A model generated the notes under the pieces. That model saw only the letters and a program-made list of their open reading frames with translations, did no database searches and was not told the DNA's origin. A DNA stretch of 11,234 nt. Origin: an uncultured Eubacteriales bacterium. GTDB taxonomy: Bacteria > Bacillota > Clostridia > Christensenellales > Aristaeellaceae. The DNA lies in assembly GCA_900548125.1 (NCBI GenBank), contig URJN01000046.1:1-11234 (forward strand). The letters are read 5' to 3'. Shown in pieces: positions 1 to 6,585 of this stretch (the stretch's first letter is position 1; the number at the start of each line of letters is the position of its first letter). The position numbers were made by a program, and so were the translations under genes.

Positions 1-185
1 TTTCACCCACCGCTCGCGGTAGGTCGGTGCCCTGCGGCGCACTTCTGCCGTCCCCTGGCGTCAAAGACGGGGGCATGACATCCGTGAACCGACTCCGGAC
101 TCCTGTTATGAAAATGTAGGAGAAAATACAGACGACTGGCGCACACCCCAGGAATCTGACCCGTCGGTGAACACCGTCGGTTTCT
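1..185 (-). ncRNA. ssrS: Structured non-coding RNA, candidate 6S RNA, 3' end outside window
   Basis: No reading frame fits here, yet a perfect sigma-A promoter points into it. The transcript should start near 185 on the minus strand. Seen pairings (plus coordinates): closing stem 166-171 with 2-7, then 158-162 with 21-25; inner stems 148-153 with 53-58 and 142-149 with 70-77; apical hairpin 118-122 with 100-104 around a 13-base loop. A small hairpin (47-50 with 35-38) sits on the 3' side of a large asymmetric bubble, and another lies within 8-22. A rod about 200 nt long with an open bubble and a 3'-side bubble hairpin is the known architecture of Firmicutes 6S RNA, which binds sigma-A RNA polymerase by mimicking an open promoter. 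I recognise the fold, not the primary sequence. SRP RNA, tmRNA and RNase P RNA hallmarks are absent. Another structured RNA or a leader for a gene beyond the edge remains possible. Confidence 0.5.
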
Positions 186-191
186 GTGATT

Positions 192-220
192 ATTATAGCA
201 GTGTCGCCCGATGCTGTCAA
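192..220 (-). promoter_or_regulatory. Consensus sigma-A promoter for the non-coding RNA
   Basis: On the minus strand TTGACA (215-220) and TATAAT (192-197) are separated by exactly 17 bases, a perfect match to the housekeeping consensus. It lies just after the lipoprotein stop codon and points away from it, toward the structured RNA. So strong a promoter in front of a non-coding stretch is typical of abundant stable RNAs. Confidence 0.9.
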
Positions 221-240
221 CGCCTTTTTGTGTTCTTCAG

Positions 241-846
241 CTACTTTTCGTCTCTTTCCTTCGTGGGCGGCGTATCCTTGGATGCGGGCGGCTGCACGTC
301 TATCCCCTCCGCCGTCTGGCTGACGGACACGCCCGCCGCTTCTTCAAAGAACGCCGCAGGCACATAAACGACGTCATGAAGCGTCGTCAATGCCGTATCC
401 ACAGGAACAAGCAGCCCGTCCTTCTGCCATGTAATCTGGCTTGCCGTGTTGTCGCTGACCAGCCATGTTACGGTGATGCGGCTGTCCTCCTTCGTCAGAG
501 AAATGCTCCTGCGCGTGCGGCTTTCTTCCTCCATAGATTCGCTTTCCGCCTTCCACCCCAGCGCTTCGCCTGTCTCCTCAAGTGGAAGAAAGAGCCTGCC
601 CTCTTCCTCAAGCGCACCGATGTCCACGTCTCTGTTCTCGACGCGCAGGCGTATCGGAGCGGGCGTTTCCTCGTCGGCAGCCTCCATGCTCGGGCTTGTC
701 TGCGGAGTCGGCTCTGCCGTTTGCTGCTGGGCGGTCTGTGAGGTCGGCGCGGACGATGCGGACGGCGTTCCTGCTGCACAGCCTGTCAGAGCCGCCGCCC
801 CCATGAGCATGCCCGCTGCAAGAATCGCTTTCTCTCTGCGTTTCAT
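241..846 (-). CDS. Lipoprotein with copper-amine-oxidase-N-like domain
   Basis: A 201-residue secreted lipoprotein. The N-terminus has a basic stretch (MKRREK), a hydrophobic core and a lipobox ALTGC with the modified Cys at residue 23. A Ser/Thr/Gln/Pro/Glu-rich linker follows (about 24-64). The C-terminal half (about 66-185) has two phrases typical of the copper amine oxidase N-terminal-like domain (PF07833-type): 'LFLPLEETGEALGW' and 'VYVPAAFFEEAAG'. That domain is a non-catalytic extracellular module in Firmicutes surface proteins, so I infer a membrane-anchored envelope protein of unknown role. I chose the ATG at 846 because AGGAGG lies 6 bases upstream. A GTG at 864 would extend the frame by six codons but has the Shine-Dalgarno inside the coding region. 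It lies about 100 bases downstream of uup on the same strand. The domain is assigned from sequence pattern only. Confidence 0.8.
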   Translation of the reverse strand: MKRREKAILAAGMLMGAAALTGCAAGTPSASSAPTSQTAQQQTAEPTPQTSPSMEAADEETPAPIRLRVENRDVDIGALEEEGRLFLPLEETGEALGWKAESESMEEESRTRRSISLTKEDSRITVTWLVSDNTASQITWQKDGLLVPVDTALTTLHDVVYVPAAFFEEAAGVSVSQTAEGIDVQPPASKDTPPTKERDEK

Positions 847-945
847 CTTTTCCCTCCTGCGCACTGCGCGTTTTTTTGAGTGATGGAAACGCAGACAGTA
901 TATGCAGTTTGGAAAAACATGATGCCTGAGGCAGTTCGGGAATAC

Positions 946-2739
946 TCAGTCTTTTTTCTGCGCCTCGATTCGCTCGGCAAGGTCGGTCAAATACAGCCAT
1001 CTCTCCTCAGCTTCGTCAAGCTCTTTCTGCGTCTGCTCACGCTTTTGCGTCAATTCGGTGAGCTTGACAAAGTCGCTGGCGTTTTTTTCGATTTCGCCGT
1101 CCAGCCGTTCCAGCTCGCCTTGCAGCTGTTCCATGCGTGCGTCGATGGTTTCGTAGTCCTTCTGCTCTTTATAGCTCATGCGCAGTTCGCGTTCCTTCGT
1201 TCTGCGCGGCATAACAGCAGCCTTCTCCTCTTTCTCGTCCTTTTCGCTCTCCTGCGCTCTCTGCGCATCCAGATAATCGCTGAACGAGCAGACGTATTGC
1301 ACCAGATGCGCGTCCTTTTCAAACGCAAACAGCCTTTGCGCAATGCGGTCGAGGAAATAGCGGTCATGCGAAACGACAATCACCGCGCCCTTAAACGTCG
1401 CCAGATAATCCTCCAGAATTTCCAGCGTCGCAATATCCAAATCGTTGGTCGGCTCATCCAGCAGCAGCACGTTCGGCGACGCCATCAGCAGGCTTGCCAG
1501 ATATAGACGCCTCTTTTCGCCGCCGGAAAGCCGCTCAACGGGCGTATACTGCACATCGGACGGGAAAAGGAACTGCTCAAGCATCTGCGAGGCAGAAAAG
1601 CGTCCGTCCGGCGTTTCGACGTATTCCGCGATATCGCGCATAAAGTCAATCAAGCGCATATGCGGATCGACCTTCGGAAACTCCTGCGTAAAGAAGCCGA
1701 TTTTAACCGTTTCGCCGATGTTGATCGTGCCCTCATCCGGCGCAAGCTGTCCGGCAAGCATGCGCAGGAACGTCGTCTTGCCGCATCCGTTTTCGCCAAC
1801 GACCGCCATGCGTTCATCGCGCAGAATCGTATAGGTGAAGTCGCGGAGAAGCCGCTTCCCGCCCATGGATTTTCCAACATTTTCGCATTCAATGATGCGC
1901 CTTCCCAGCCGCGAGCTGGTCGAGCCGAGCGCAAGCTTCTGCTCTTCCTGCGGGCCGGAGATGGCGCTCATCTCTTCAAAACGCTGGATTCTCGCCTTTT
2001 GCTTGGTGCTTCTCGCCTGCGCACCACGGCGTATCCATTCCAGCTCACGGCGCAGAATCGAGCTTCTCTTTCGCGCCGCAGCATTCTCCATCTCCAGCCG
2101 CGCCGCCTTCTGCTCCAGATAATATGAAAAGTTGCCGTCGTGCAGATACAGCTCGCCGCCGCTGATTTCCGCGATGCGGTTGCATACGCGATCCAGAAAA
2201 TAACGGTCGTGCGTGACCATCATCAGCGCACCGCGATACTTGCCCAGCTTTTCCTCCAGCAGGGCGATGGTCGGCGCGTCAATATGGTTGGTCGGCTCAT
2301 CCAGCAGCAGCAAATCAACCGGTCGGATAAGTGCCGCGGCGAGCGCAACACGCTTCTTCTGACCGCCGGAGAGCGTTCGCACATCTGCTTCAAAATCGCT
2401 GATGCCGAATTGGCTGAGCAGCGTTTTCGCCTCGTATTCGTCCGGTGCGCCCACGTCCTTCGGCGCGTCAAAAAGCACCTGCTCAACCGCTGTGCGCTCC
2501 ACGCTGTAATCCGGCATTTGCGGCAGAAAAGAGACCCTCAGTCCATTTTTGCGCATGACCGTTCCGCTGTCCGGCTCCTCGAGACCGGCAAGGATCTTGA
2601 GCAGCGTCGATTTGCCCGTTCCGTTGATGCCGACGACGCCGATTCGGTCATGTTCGCCGATATAGAGCGTCACATCGGTCAGCAGCTTTTTGAGCGTATA
2701 GGCTTTGGTAATATGTTCCGCAGATAAGATTGCCGCCAT
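946..2739 (-). CDS. uup: ABC-F family ATPase, Uup type
   Basis: A 597-residue soluble protein with two ABC ATPase domains and no membrane segments, which defines the ABC-F family. Domain 1: Walker A GINGTGKST (37-45), signature LSGGQ (123-127), Walker B LLLLDEPTNH (143-152). Domain 2: Walker A GENGCGKTT (315-323), signature LSGGE (404-408), Walker B LLLDEPTND (425-433). The interdomain linker is charged and helical (about 205-258, including ELEWIRRGAQARSTKQKAR), as in Uup. The C-terminus (about 515-595) is a predicted coiled coil, also a Uup hallmark. ABC-F proteins act on ribosomes; Uup is linked to DNA-structure and translation stress, and some relatives give antibiotic resistance. Nothing here specifically suggests resistance. 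The ATG at 2739 has GAGG upstream, and this Shine-Dalgarno overlaps the stop codon of the AAA+ gene 9 bases away, so the two are probably co-translated. Confidence 0.93.
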   Translation of the reverse strand: MAAILSAEHITKAYTLKKLLTDVTLYIGEHDRIGVVGINGTGKSTLLKILAGLEEPDSGTVMRKNGLRVSFLPQMPDYSVERTAVEQVLFDAPKDVGAPDEYEAKTLLSQFGISDFEADVRTLSGGQKKRVALAAALIRPVDLLLLDEPTNHIDAPTIALLEEKLGKYRGALMMVTHDRYFLDRVCNRIAEISGGELYLHDGNFSYYLEQKAARLEMENAAARKRSSILRRELEWIRRGAQARSTKQKARIQRFEEMSAISGPQEEQKLALGSTSSRLGRRIIECENVGKSMGGKRLLRDFTYTILRDERMAVVGENGCGKTTFLRMLAGQLAPDEGTINIGETVKIGFFTQEFPKVDPHMRLIDFMRDIAEYVETPDGRFSASQMLEQFLFPSDVQYTPVERLSGGEKRRLYLASLLMASPNVLLLDEPTNDLDIATLEILEDYLATFKGAVIVVSHDRYFLDRIAQRLFAFEKDAHLVQYVCSFSDYLDAQRAQESEKDEKEEKAAVMPRRTKERELRMSYKEQKDYETIDARMEQLQGELERLDGEIEKNASDFVKLTELTQKREQTQKELDEAEERWLYLTDLAERIEAQKKD

Positions 2740-2748
2740 TGATTTTCC

Positions 2749-4257
2749 TCACTTATCGTTTTCTTCCGTCTGAAGTGCCAGCTGCTCGGCGTTTTCGCCG
2801 TCCGCCTGCTTCTGCTCGCTTTCATCTGTCAGAGCCGCTTTTGCGTCCGCCTCGGTGATGGTGAGCAGCATATCCCGCGTGATTTCGCTCTCGCAGACCG
2901 CCAGTCGGTTTGCCTGCGCCTGCACCAGCTTTTCAAGCGTATTGCGCATGCCGCGTGCGTTGCCGAAATCCATGCGCTCGCTCAGCGTCATCCCCGTCAG
3001 CATGCTGCGCACAACCTGCTTGGCTTCGTCCGTAATCGAATACCCCTGACGCTTGGCGTTCATTTCAAGAATCGCCATCAGCTCGTCATCCGTATAATCC
3101 GGAAAGTCGATGTACTTGTTGAAGCGCGAAATCAAGCCGGGGTTGCTCGTCAGGAAATCGTGCATTTCATCCGTATAGCCCGCCACGATGACCACCAGAT
3201 CATCGCGGTGATCCTCCATCAGCTTGACCAGCGTGTCAATCGCTTCATGACCAAAGTCATTGTCCATGCCCTTGCGCGCCAGCGCGTATGCCTCGTCAAT
3301 AAACAGGATGCCGCCCAATGCGCTGTTGACCACATCCGTCACCTTGCCAGCCGTCTGCCCGACATAGCCCGCAACCAGACCGCTTCGGTCGGTTTCGATG
3401 AGCTGTCCTTTGCTCAGGAAACCCAGCTTTTTATAAATCTTGGCGACAAGCCGCGCAACCGTCGTCTTGCCCGTGCCCGGATTGCCGGTAAAGACCATGT
3501 GGAAGCTCATGTCCATGACCTTGAGGTCATGCTCCTTGCGCATCGCACGAACCTTGATGAGGTTGATGAGTGAACGGACTTCCTTCTTGACGCTTTCAAG
3601 ACCAATCAGGCTATCCAGCTGCTCCATCAGCGAATCGAGCGTTTCTTCCTTCTCGTCCGCCTTCTTGTCGTCCTTCGGTTTTTCCGCGGTTGTGTTATTT
3701 TGCGCCGTGTTCTCTCCGAATACGTCGATGCGCCGCGTCGCCCCCTGCATGCCGCTGTGGCGGCCGGCAGCCCGAGTCATCAAAAACGTCCGCAGTCCGC
3801 CCGCATACGAGGTGATAAAATTCAGCTCATTGCCGCTCATATCGCCGTCCACATCCGCCGCAGCATAGAGCATGCGGCTCACGCCATCGACAAACTGCTG
3901 GGCGGTCGCCGTGCCTTCCTTGTCGTCCATCGCCACGCAGCAGCGCAGGAGCAGCGGCGTTCCTTCCGCGAAGGAGCGATTCTTAAAGCCGATGTTGAGT
4001 GCCTGTGTTGCGCTCGCCTTGCCGATACCCAGAATATCCCGCTCGGGTATGCTGGCGATATAGGTCAGCATTGCCTCGGAAATCTCCCCCGTCGTCTGCG
4101 CCATCTTGAGGAGGAGCGCCTGCACATACATATCCAGAAAGAGCTTGATATCGCTCGAACCGACGCGCTGCCAGTTGCCGCTCGTCACCAGCTGATTGCA
4201 CGCCTCGTCCATCATCTGATAGGCGGCGCGGCCCTTTGCCAACTGCTTTTCATCCAT
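2749..4257 (-). CDS. AAA+ ATPase of the SpoVK/CbbX family with a TerB-like N-terminal region
   Basis: A 502-residue cytoplasmic AAA+ protein. The ATPase core is about residues 205-460: Walker A GNPGTGKT (258-265), Walker B ILFIDEA (317-323), arginine-finger context SNPGLISRFN (371-380) and a sensor-2-like GNARGMRN (432-439). The phrases 'LIGLESVKKEV' and 'GYVGQTAGKV' are typical of the SpoVK/CbbX group, which includes a B. subtilis spore maturation protein and the rubisco activase CbbX. Residues 1-180 form a separate helical domain with an acidic loop (ADVDGDMSGNE, 134-144) like TerB/tellurite-resistance domains. It is joined by a charged, low-complexity linker (about 180-205). The last 30 residues are acidic and probably disordered. 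The target is unknown. It sits between a flippase (47-base gap) and uup (9-base gap). The start ATG has only a weak AAGGGA upstream. A SpoVK-like sporulation role is plausible but unproven. Confidence 0.85.
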   Translation of the reverse strand: MDEKQLAKGRAAYQMMDEACNQLVTSGNWQRVGSSDIKLFLDMYVQALLLKMAQTTGEISEAMLTYIASIPERDILGIGKASATQALNIGFKNRSFAEGTPLLLRCCVAMDDKEGTATAQQFVDGVSRMLYAAADVDGDMSGNELNFITSYAGGLRTFLMTRAAGRHSGMQGATRRIDVFGENTAQNNTTAEKPKDDKKADEKEETLDSLMEQLDSLIGLESVKKEVRSLINLIKVRAMRKEHDLKVMDMSFHMVFTGNPGTGKTTVARLVAKIYKKLGFLSKGQLIETDRSGLVAGYVGQTAGKVTDVVNSALGGILFIDEAYALARKGMDNDFGHEAIDTLVKLMEDHRDDLVVIVAGYTDEMHDFLTSNPGLISRFNKYIDFPDYTDDELMAILEMNAKRQGYSITDEAKQVVRSMLTGMTLSERMDFGNARGMRNTLEKLVQAQANRLAVCESEITRDMLLTITEADAKAALTDESEQKQADGENAEQLALQTEENDK

Positions 4258-4304
4258 GGTAGTTCCCTTTCCGGGGTGCTTCCCCTCCGTGTATTTTGCA
4301 AGAA

Positions 4305-5603
4305 TCAGTTTGCTTTTCTGCCAAGTCTGCGGCGCACGGCACGCAGCTTGCTCATCATTTTTTCCTTTTCACTCGGACTGAATACAAACACCGCGCTCAG
4401 CGGAATCTGATACGTTTTCAGGTAATAGCCCAAGAACACAAAACCCGCCACTGCATAGGAAACGACCGACGCCATTGCCGCGCCCATCTTGCCCCACAGC
4501 GGAATCGTGATCATGTTGCAGAGGATGTTGACGGCGACCGATGCGCTGAGCATGCCCAGATATGCGCCCTTTTTGCCCTGCGCCAGAAGCAGCGTGCCGA
4601 TGATTTTGAAATAGCTCATCGGAATGATGCCCGCAATCAGCAGCACCGTCACCGGATAGGCAGGCAGATATTCCGCGCCCGCGAGAATCCGAATCACCGG
4701 TCTGCCCAGCAGCAGGATGCCCGCGATCATGACCAGCGTCAGATAGAAGTTGATTTTCATGCTCATCGTCACTTCTTCAATCGCGTCGTCCTTGGCTGTG
4801 CGCGAAAAAAGCACCTCGCGGAAGGCATCCGGAATCAGCCAGCCGTATTCGGAAAGCGATACGCCCAGCGAATAGAAGCCGATTTCCGCGTCGGGAATAT
4901 GATACATGTAGCCCATCATCAGCGTATCGACGCGGTAGTTGAGCGTCAGCATCAGCGTCGTAATCATCGACACAAAGCCGAACGGAACGATTTTCGCCGC
5001 GAATCGCAAATCTGCCTTCAGCGGATTCGGGAATCGCTTCATCCGCATCAGTGCCATGACCACCGTGATGACGTCGCCGACGACGATGAGCGCCAGCGCG
5101 ACGAGGATGGTTCTGTCCATCGTATAGAACGCGATGATGGTAATCAATGTGTTGGTGATGCGCGCGGTAAAGAAGATCGCGTTTTTGAATTTCACGTCTT
5201 CAACCATCATCATGAAGCTCAGCTGATTGGCAAGCACCTGAATCGGCGCGAGCAGGCAAACCGCTGTCAGCTCAAACGAATGAAAGCAGACCGCGCCGAC
5301 GACGCCGATGACCGTATAAGCGATAAATTGCAGCAAAAAAATGCGCAGGAATTTATTGAGTACATCGGCTTCGCCCTGCCGCTTATAATAAGGATACGGC
5401 TGATACAGTCCGAAATTCGCCGTCACCGCGACGATGGAAAGCATAGACGAAATGCGCCCCAGCTGTCCTTTCAGTTCCGGTCCCAGAAAGCGGTTGGAGT
5501 AAAACGACGCAATCAAACCGATGAATACAGCCATGATCTTGGTGAAGATCGTAAACAGGTAATCGTTATCCGTCATCCGCCGGATGATACGCTTGACATT
5601 CAT
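4305..5603 (-). CDS. Polysaccharide/oligosaccharide flippase-like membrane protein
   Basis: A 432-residue, strongly hydrophobic protein with about 12 predicted membrane helices and basic ends. The N-terminal pattern (helix 15-35, then 'SNRFLGPELKGQLG', then a second helix) is characteristic of the Wzx/polysaccharide-synthesis branch of the MOP exporter superfamily. These proteins flip lipid-linked glycans across the cytoplasmic membrane. Length is normal for the family. No glycosyltransferase or polymerase gene is nearby, so the glycan cannot be named; spore or cell-surface polysaccharide is possible. ATG at 5603 has AAAGGA about 11 bases upstream. It is the first gene of a unit continuing into the AAA+ ATPase and uup, with a sigma-A promoter and leader hairpin upstream. 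A MurJ-type lipid II flippase is an alternative, but the length and N-terminus fit the Wzx branch better. Confidence 0.82.
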   Translation of the reverse strand: MNVKRIIRRMTDNDYLFTIFTKIMAVFIGLIASFYSNRFLGPELKGQLGRISSMLSIVAVTANFGLYQPYPYYKRQGEADVLNKFLRIFLLQFIAYTVIGVVGAVCFHSFELTAVCLLAPIQVLANQLSFMMMVEDVKFKNAIFFTARITNTLITIIAFYTMDRTILVALALIVVGDVITVVMALMRMKRFPNPLKADLRFAAKIVPFGFVSMITTLMLTLNYRVDTLMMGYMYHIPDAEIGFYSLGVSLSEYGWLIPDAFREVLFSRTAKDDAIEEVTMSMKINFYLTLVMIAGILLLGRPVIRILAGAEYLPAYPVTVLLIAGIIPMSYFKIIGTLLLAQGKKGAYLGMLSASVAVNILCNMITIPLWGKMGAAMASVVSYAVAGFVFLGYYLKTYQIPLSAVFVFSPSEKEKMMSKLRAVRRRLGRKAN

Positions 5604-5632
5604 GAGCGCAGTCCTTTCTGACAGTTTTTTCC

Positions 5633-5664
5633 TGCCGCATGGAAGCTCCTTCCTCCCTGCGGCA
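5633..5664 (-). promoter_or_regulatory. Stem-loop in the 5' leader of the flippase unit
   Basis: A perfect 7-bp stem pairs 5633-5639 with 5658-5664 (TGCCGCA/TGCGGCA). A nested 5-bp stem pairs 5641-5645 with 5649-5653. It lies between the expected transcription start (about 5674) and the flippase ribosome binding site. No U-run follows on the minus strand, so it is not an intrinsic terminator. It may stabilise the mRNA or bind a regulator; it matches no riboswitch class I know. Confidence 0.5.
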
Positions 5665-5680
5665 TAAACACTTAAAGATA

Positions 5681-5709
5681 ATTATACCGCGTATTCATCC
5701 CGTTTGCAA
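5681..5709 (-). promoter_or_regulatory. Sigma-A promoter of the flippase-AAA-uup unit
   Basis: On the minus strand TTGCAA (5704-5709) and a perfect TATAAT (5681-5686) are separated by 17 bases. Upstream is an A-rich tract on the same strand, resembling an UP element. Expected start is near 5674, giving a leader of about 70 bases. No other clear promoter is seen before the AAA+ gene or uup. Confidence 0.8.
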
Positions 5710-5768
5710 TTTTTTCTTTTTTGGTTCAGCGTCACTTGAACGTTCATACCAATCGCCAACTCTTTTTC

Positions 5769-5796
5769 ACCCCATGCCGCTTCTGCGCATAGGTTA
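5769..5796 (+). promoter_or_regulatory. Putative sporulation (sigma-K/sigma-E type) promoter
   Basis: The plus strand has AC at 5769-5770, 17 bases, then CATAGGTTA (5788-5796). This fits the known sigma-K pattern AC-N16/17-CATANNNTA exactly. No sigma-A promoter is obvious ahead of the Cys-rich gene. Transcription would start near 5803, giving a leader of about 70 bases. Short motifs occur by chance, so the call rests partly on the spore-coat-like product. Confidence 0.5.
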
Positions 5797-5875
5797 TCAT
5801 GGAGCCAGCCCCCGCAGGCTTCCAAACAACATTCAGCGCGTCATGCGCTTTTCATAGATATCGGAGGTGCCTGTC

Positions 5876-6352
5876 ATGTCATGCTGTTTCCATCATCATG
5901 ATTGCTCATGCAGACCCAGCTGTCCCTATCCCGAGTGGATCCACCCGCTGTGCTGCAATCCGACCCACTATTGCTGCGCCGGATACGAAAACGGCCCGAC
6001 GCTTGTGATTCATAAAATCGTTCTGGAACCTTGCGGCAACCAGAGCTGCACGCCCAAGACGTTTACCCTGCGCATCACCGGCCCGAGCTACCCGAGCGGT
6101 GCGCTCTTCACCCTTCGCGCGGGAAGCTGTACCGAGCTGGATGAGCCGCTGGTTATCAGCGGTCTGACGCCGGGCAACTATACCATCGAGGAGGTTTTCT
6201 CCACGCCGAACGAATATATCACGACCATCACCGGGCCTGTCTGCGGCGGCAACATGGTTTCGCTCGTCGCCAATTGCCCGCCGACCGTGGTGACCATCGT
6301 CAACCGCAAGCGGCTTTGCAGAGTCTGCCCGCGGACGTGCATGTGCTTCTGA
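5876..6352 (+). CDS. Cysteine-rich protein with SpaA/Cna-B-like domain, putative spore surface protein
   Basis: A 158-residue protein with 18 cysteines. Nine fall in the first 34 residues, together with a His cluster (MSCCFHHHDCSC), and four in the last 11 (CRVCPRTCMC). The middle (about 60-145) reads as a prealbumin/Cna-B-like beta sandwich: 'FTLRAGSCTELDEPLVISGL', 'PGNYTIEEVF', then a TPNEYITTITG strand. Such domains are normally extracellular, but there is no signal peptide, membrane segment or sortase motif. Surface proteins lacking export signals and rich in Cys are typical of spore coat or exosporium layers, which assemble in the mother cell and crosslink. The putative sigma-K promoter upstream agrees. 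I chose ATG 5876 because GGAGGTG (5863-5869) is 6 bases upstream; a GTG at 5867 overlaps that site. The Cys/His clusters could also bind metal. I do not recognise a named family for the whole protein. Confidence 0.75.
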   Translation: MSCCFHHHDCSCRPSCPYPEWIHPLCCNPTHYCCAGYENGPTLVIHKIVLEPCGNQSCTPKTFTLRITGPSYPSGALFTLRAGSCTELDEPLVISGLTPGNYTIEEVFSTPNEYITTITGPVCGGNMVSLVANCPPTVVTIVNRKRLCRVCPRTCMCF

Positions 6353-6360
6353 CGATTTCA

Positions 6361-6399
6361 AAAGGCTATTCTCCCCGCAAGAGGCGAATAGCCTTTTTT
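6361..6399 (+). terminator. Intrinsic terminator, probably bidirectional
   Basis: An 11-bp stem AAAGGCTATTC / GAATAGCCTTT (6361-6371 with 6386-6396) ends in a run of T to 6399. It starts 9 bases after the Cys-rich gene's stop. Read on the minus strand the same stem is followed by TTTTG, so it may also stop transcripts coming from ypeB. Confidence 0.92.
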
Positions 6400-6473
6400 A
6401 CGTATAGGTAATTGCATAAAATCGCCTGCGTGAGCAAGACTTTGATGCGTGGCAGATTTCGGCGGAGGTGAAG

Positions 6474-6494
6474 GCGGGCTCAGCCTGCTTTTTT
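6474..6494 (+). terminator. Second intrinsic terminator-like hairpin in repeat unit 1
   Basis: GCGGGC-TCA-GCCTGC (6474-6488, one G-T pair) is followed by six Ts (6489-6494) on the plus strand. It could act as a back-up terminator for the Cys-rich gene. The equivalent hairpin in unit 2 (6570-6584) is perfectly paired but has only three Ts. Confidence 0.65.
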
Positions 6495-6569
6495 AGCGTA
6501 TAGGTGATTGCGTAAAATCGCCCGCGTGTGCAAGTCTTTGATGCAGGGTGGACTTCGGCGGAAGTGAAG

Positions 6570-6584
6570 GCGGGCTCAGCCCGC
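6570..6584 (-). other. GC-rich hairpin immediately after the ypeB stop
   Basis: A perfect 6-bp stem with a 3-base loop (GCGGGC/GCCCGC) begins one base after the ypeB TAA on the minus strand. No T-run follows in that direction, so it should not terminate efficiently. It may instead protect the mRNA 3' end, with termination at 6361-6396. Confidence 0.5.
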
Positions 6585-6585
6585 T

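Noticed and set aside
1..30. Resemblance of GGTGG/ACCGCG letters to a T-box antiterminator
   Set aside because: The order and spacing do not match AGGGTGGNACCGCG on either strand, and the letters form a local hairpin instead.
895..935. Possible weak terminator or sporulation promoter between uup and the lipoprotein gene
   Set aside because: The hairpin TGCC-TCA-GGCA has only 4 bp, and CATATACT lacks a convincing -35, so neither can be supported.
946..2739. ABC-F gene as an antibiotic-resistance determinant
   Set aside because: The linker and C-terminal coiled coil match housekeeping Uup. No resistance-type leader or mobile element is present.
4296..5621. A 441-codon open frame on the plus strand opposite the flippase gene
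   Set aside because: The protein is a low-complexity Arg/His/Gln-rich string typical of the antisense of GC-rich coding DNA. It has no family resemblance, and the flippase on the other strand is clear.
5737..5746. Palindrome TGAACGTTCA between divergent promoters, possible LexA/SOS operator
   Set aside because: The Firmicutes LexA box is GAAC-N4-GTTC. Here the half-sites abut with no spacer, and no SOS gene is adjacent. A different regulator cannot be excluded.
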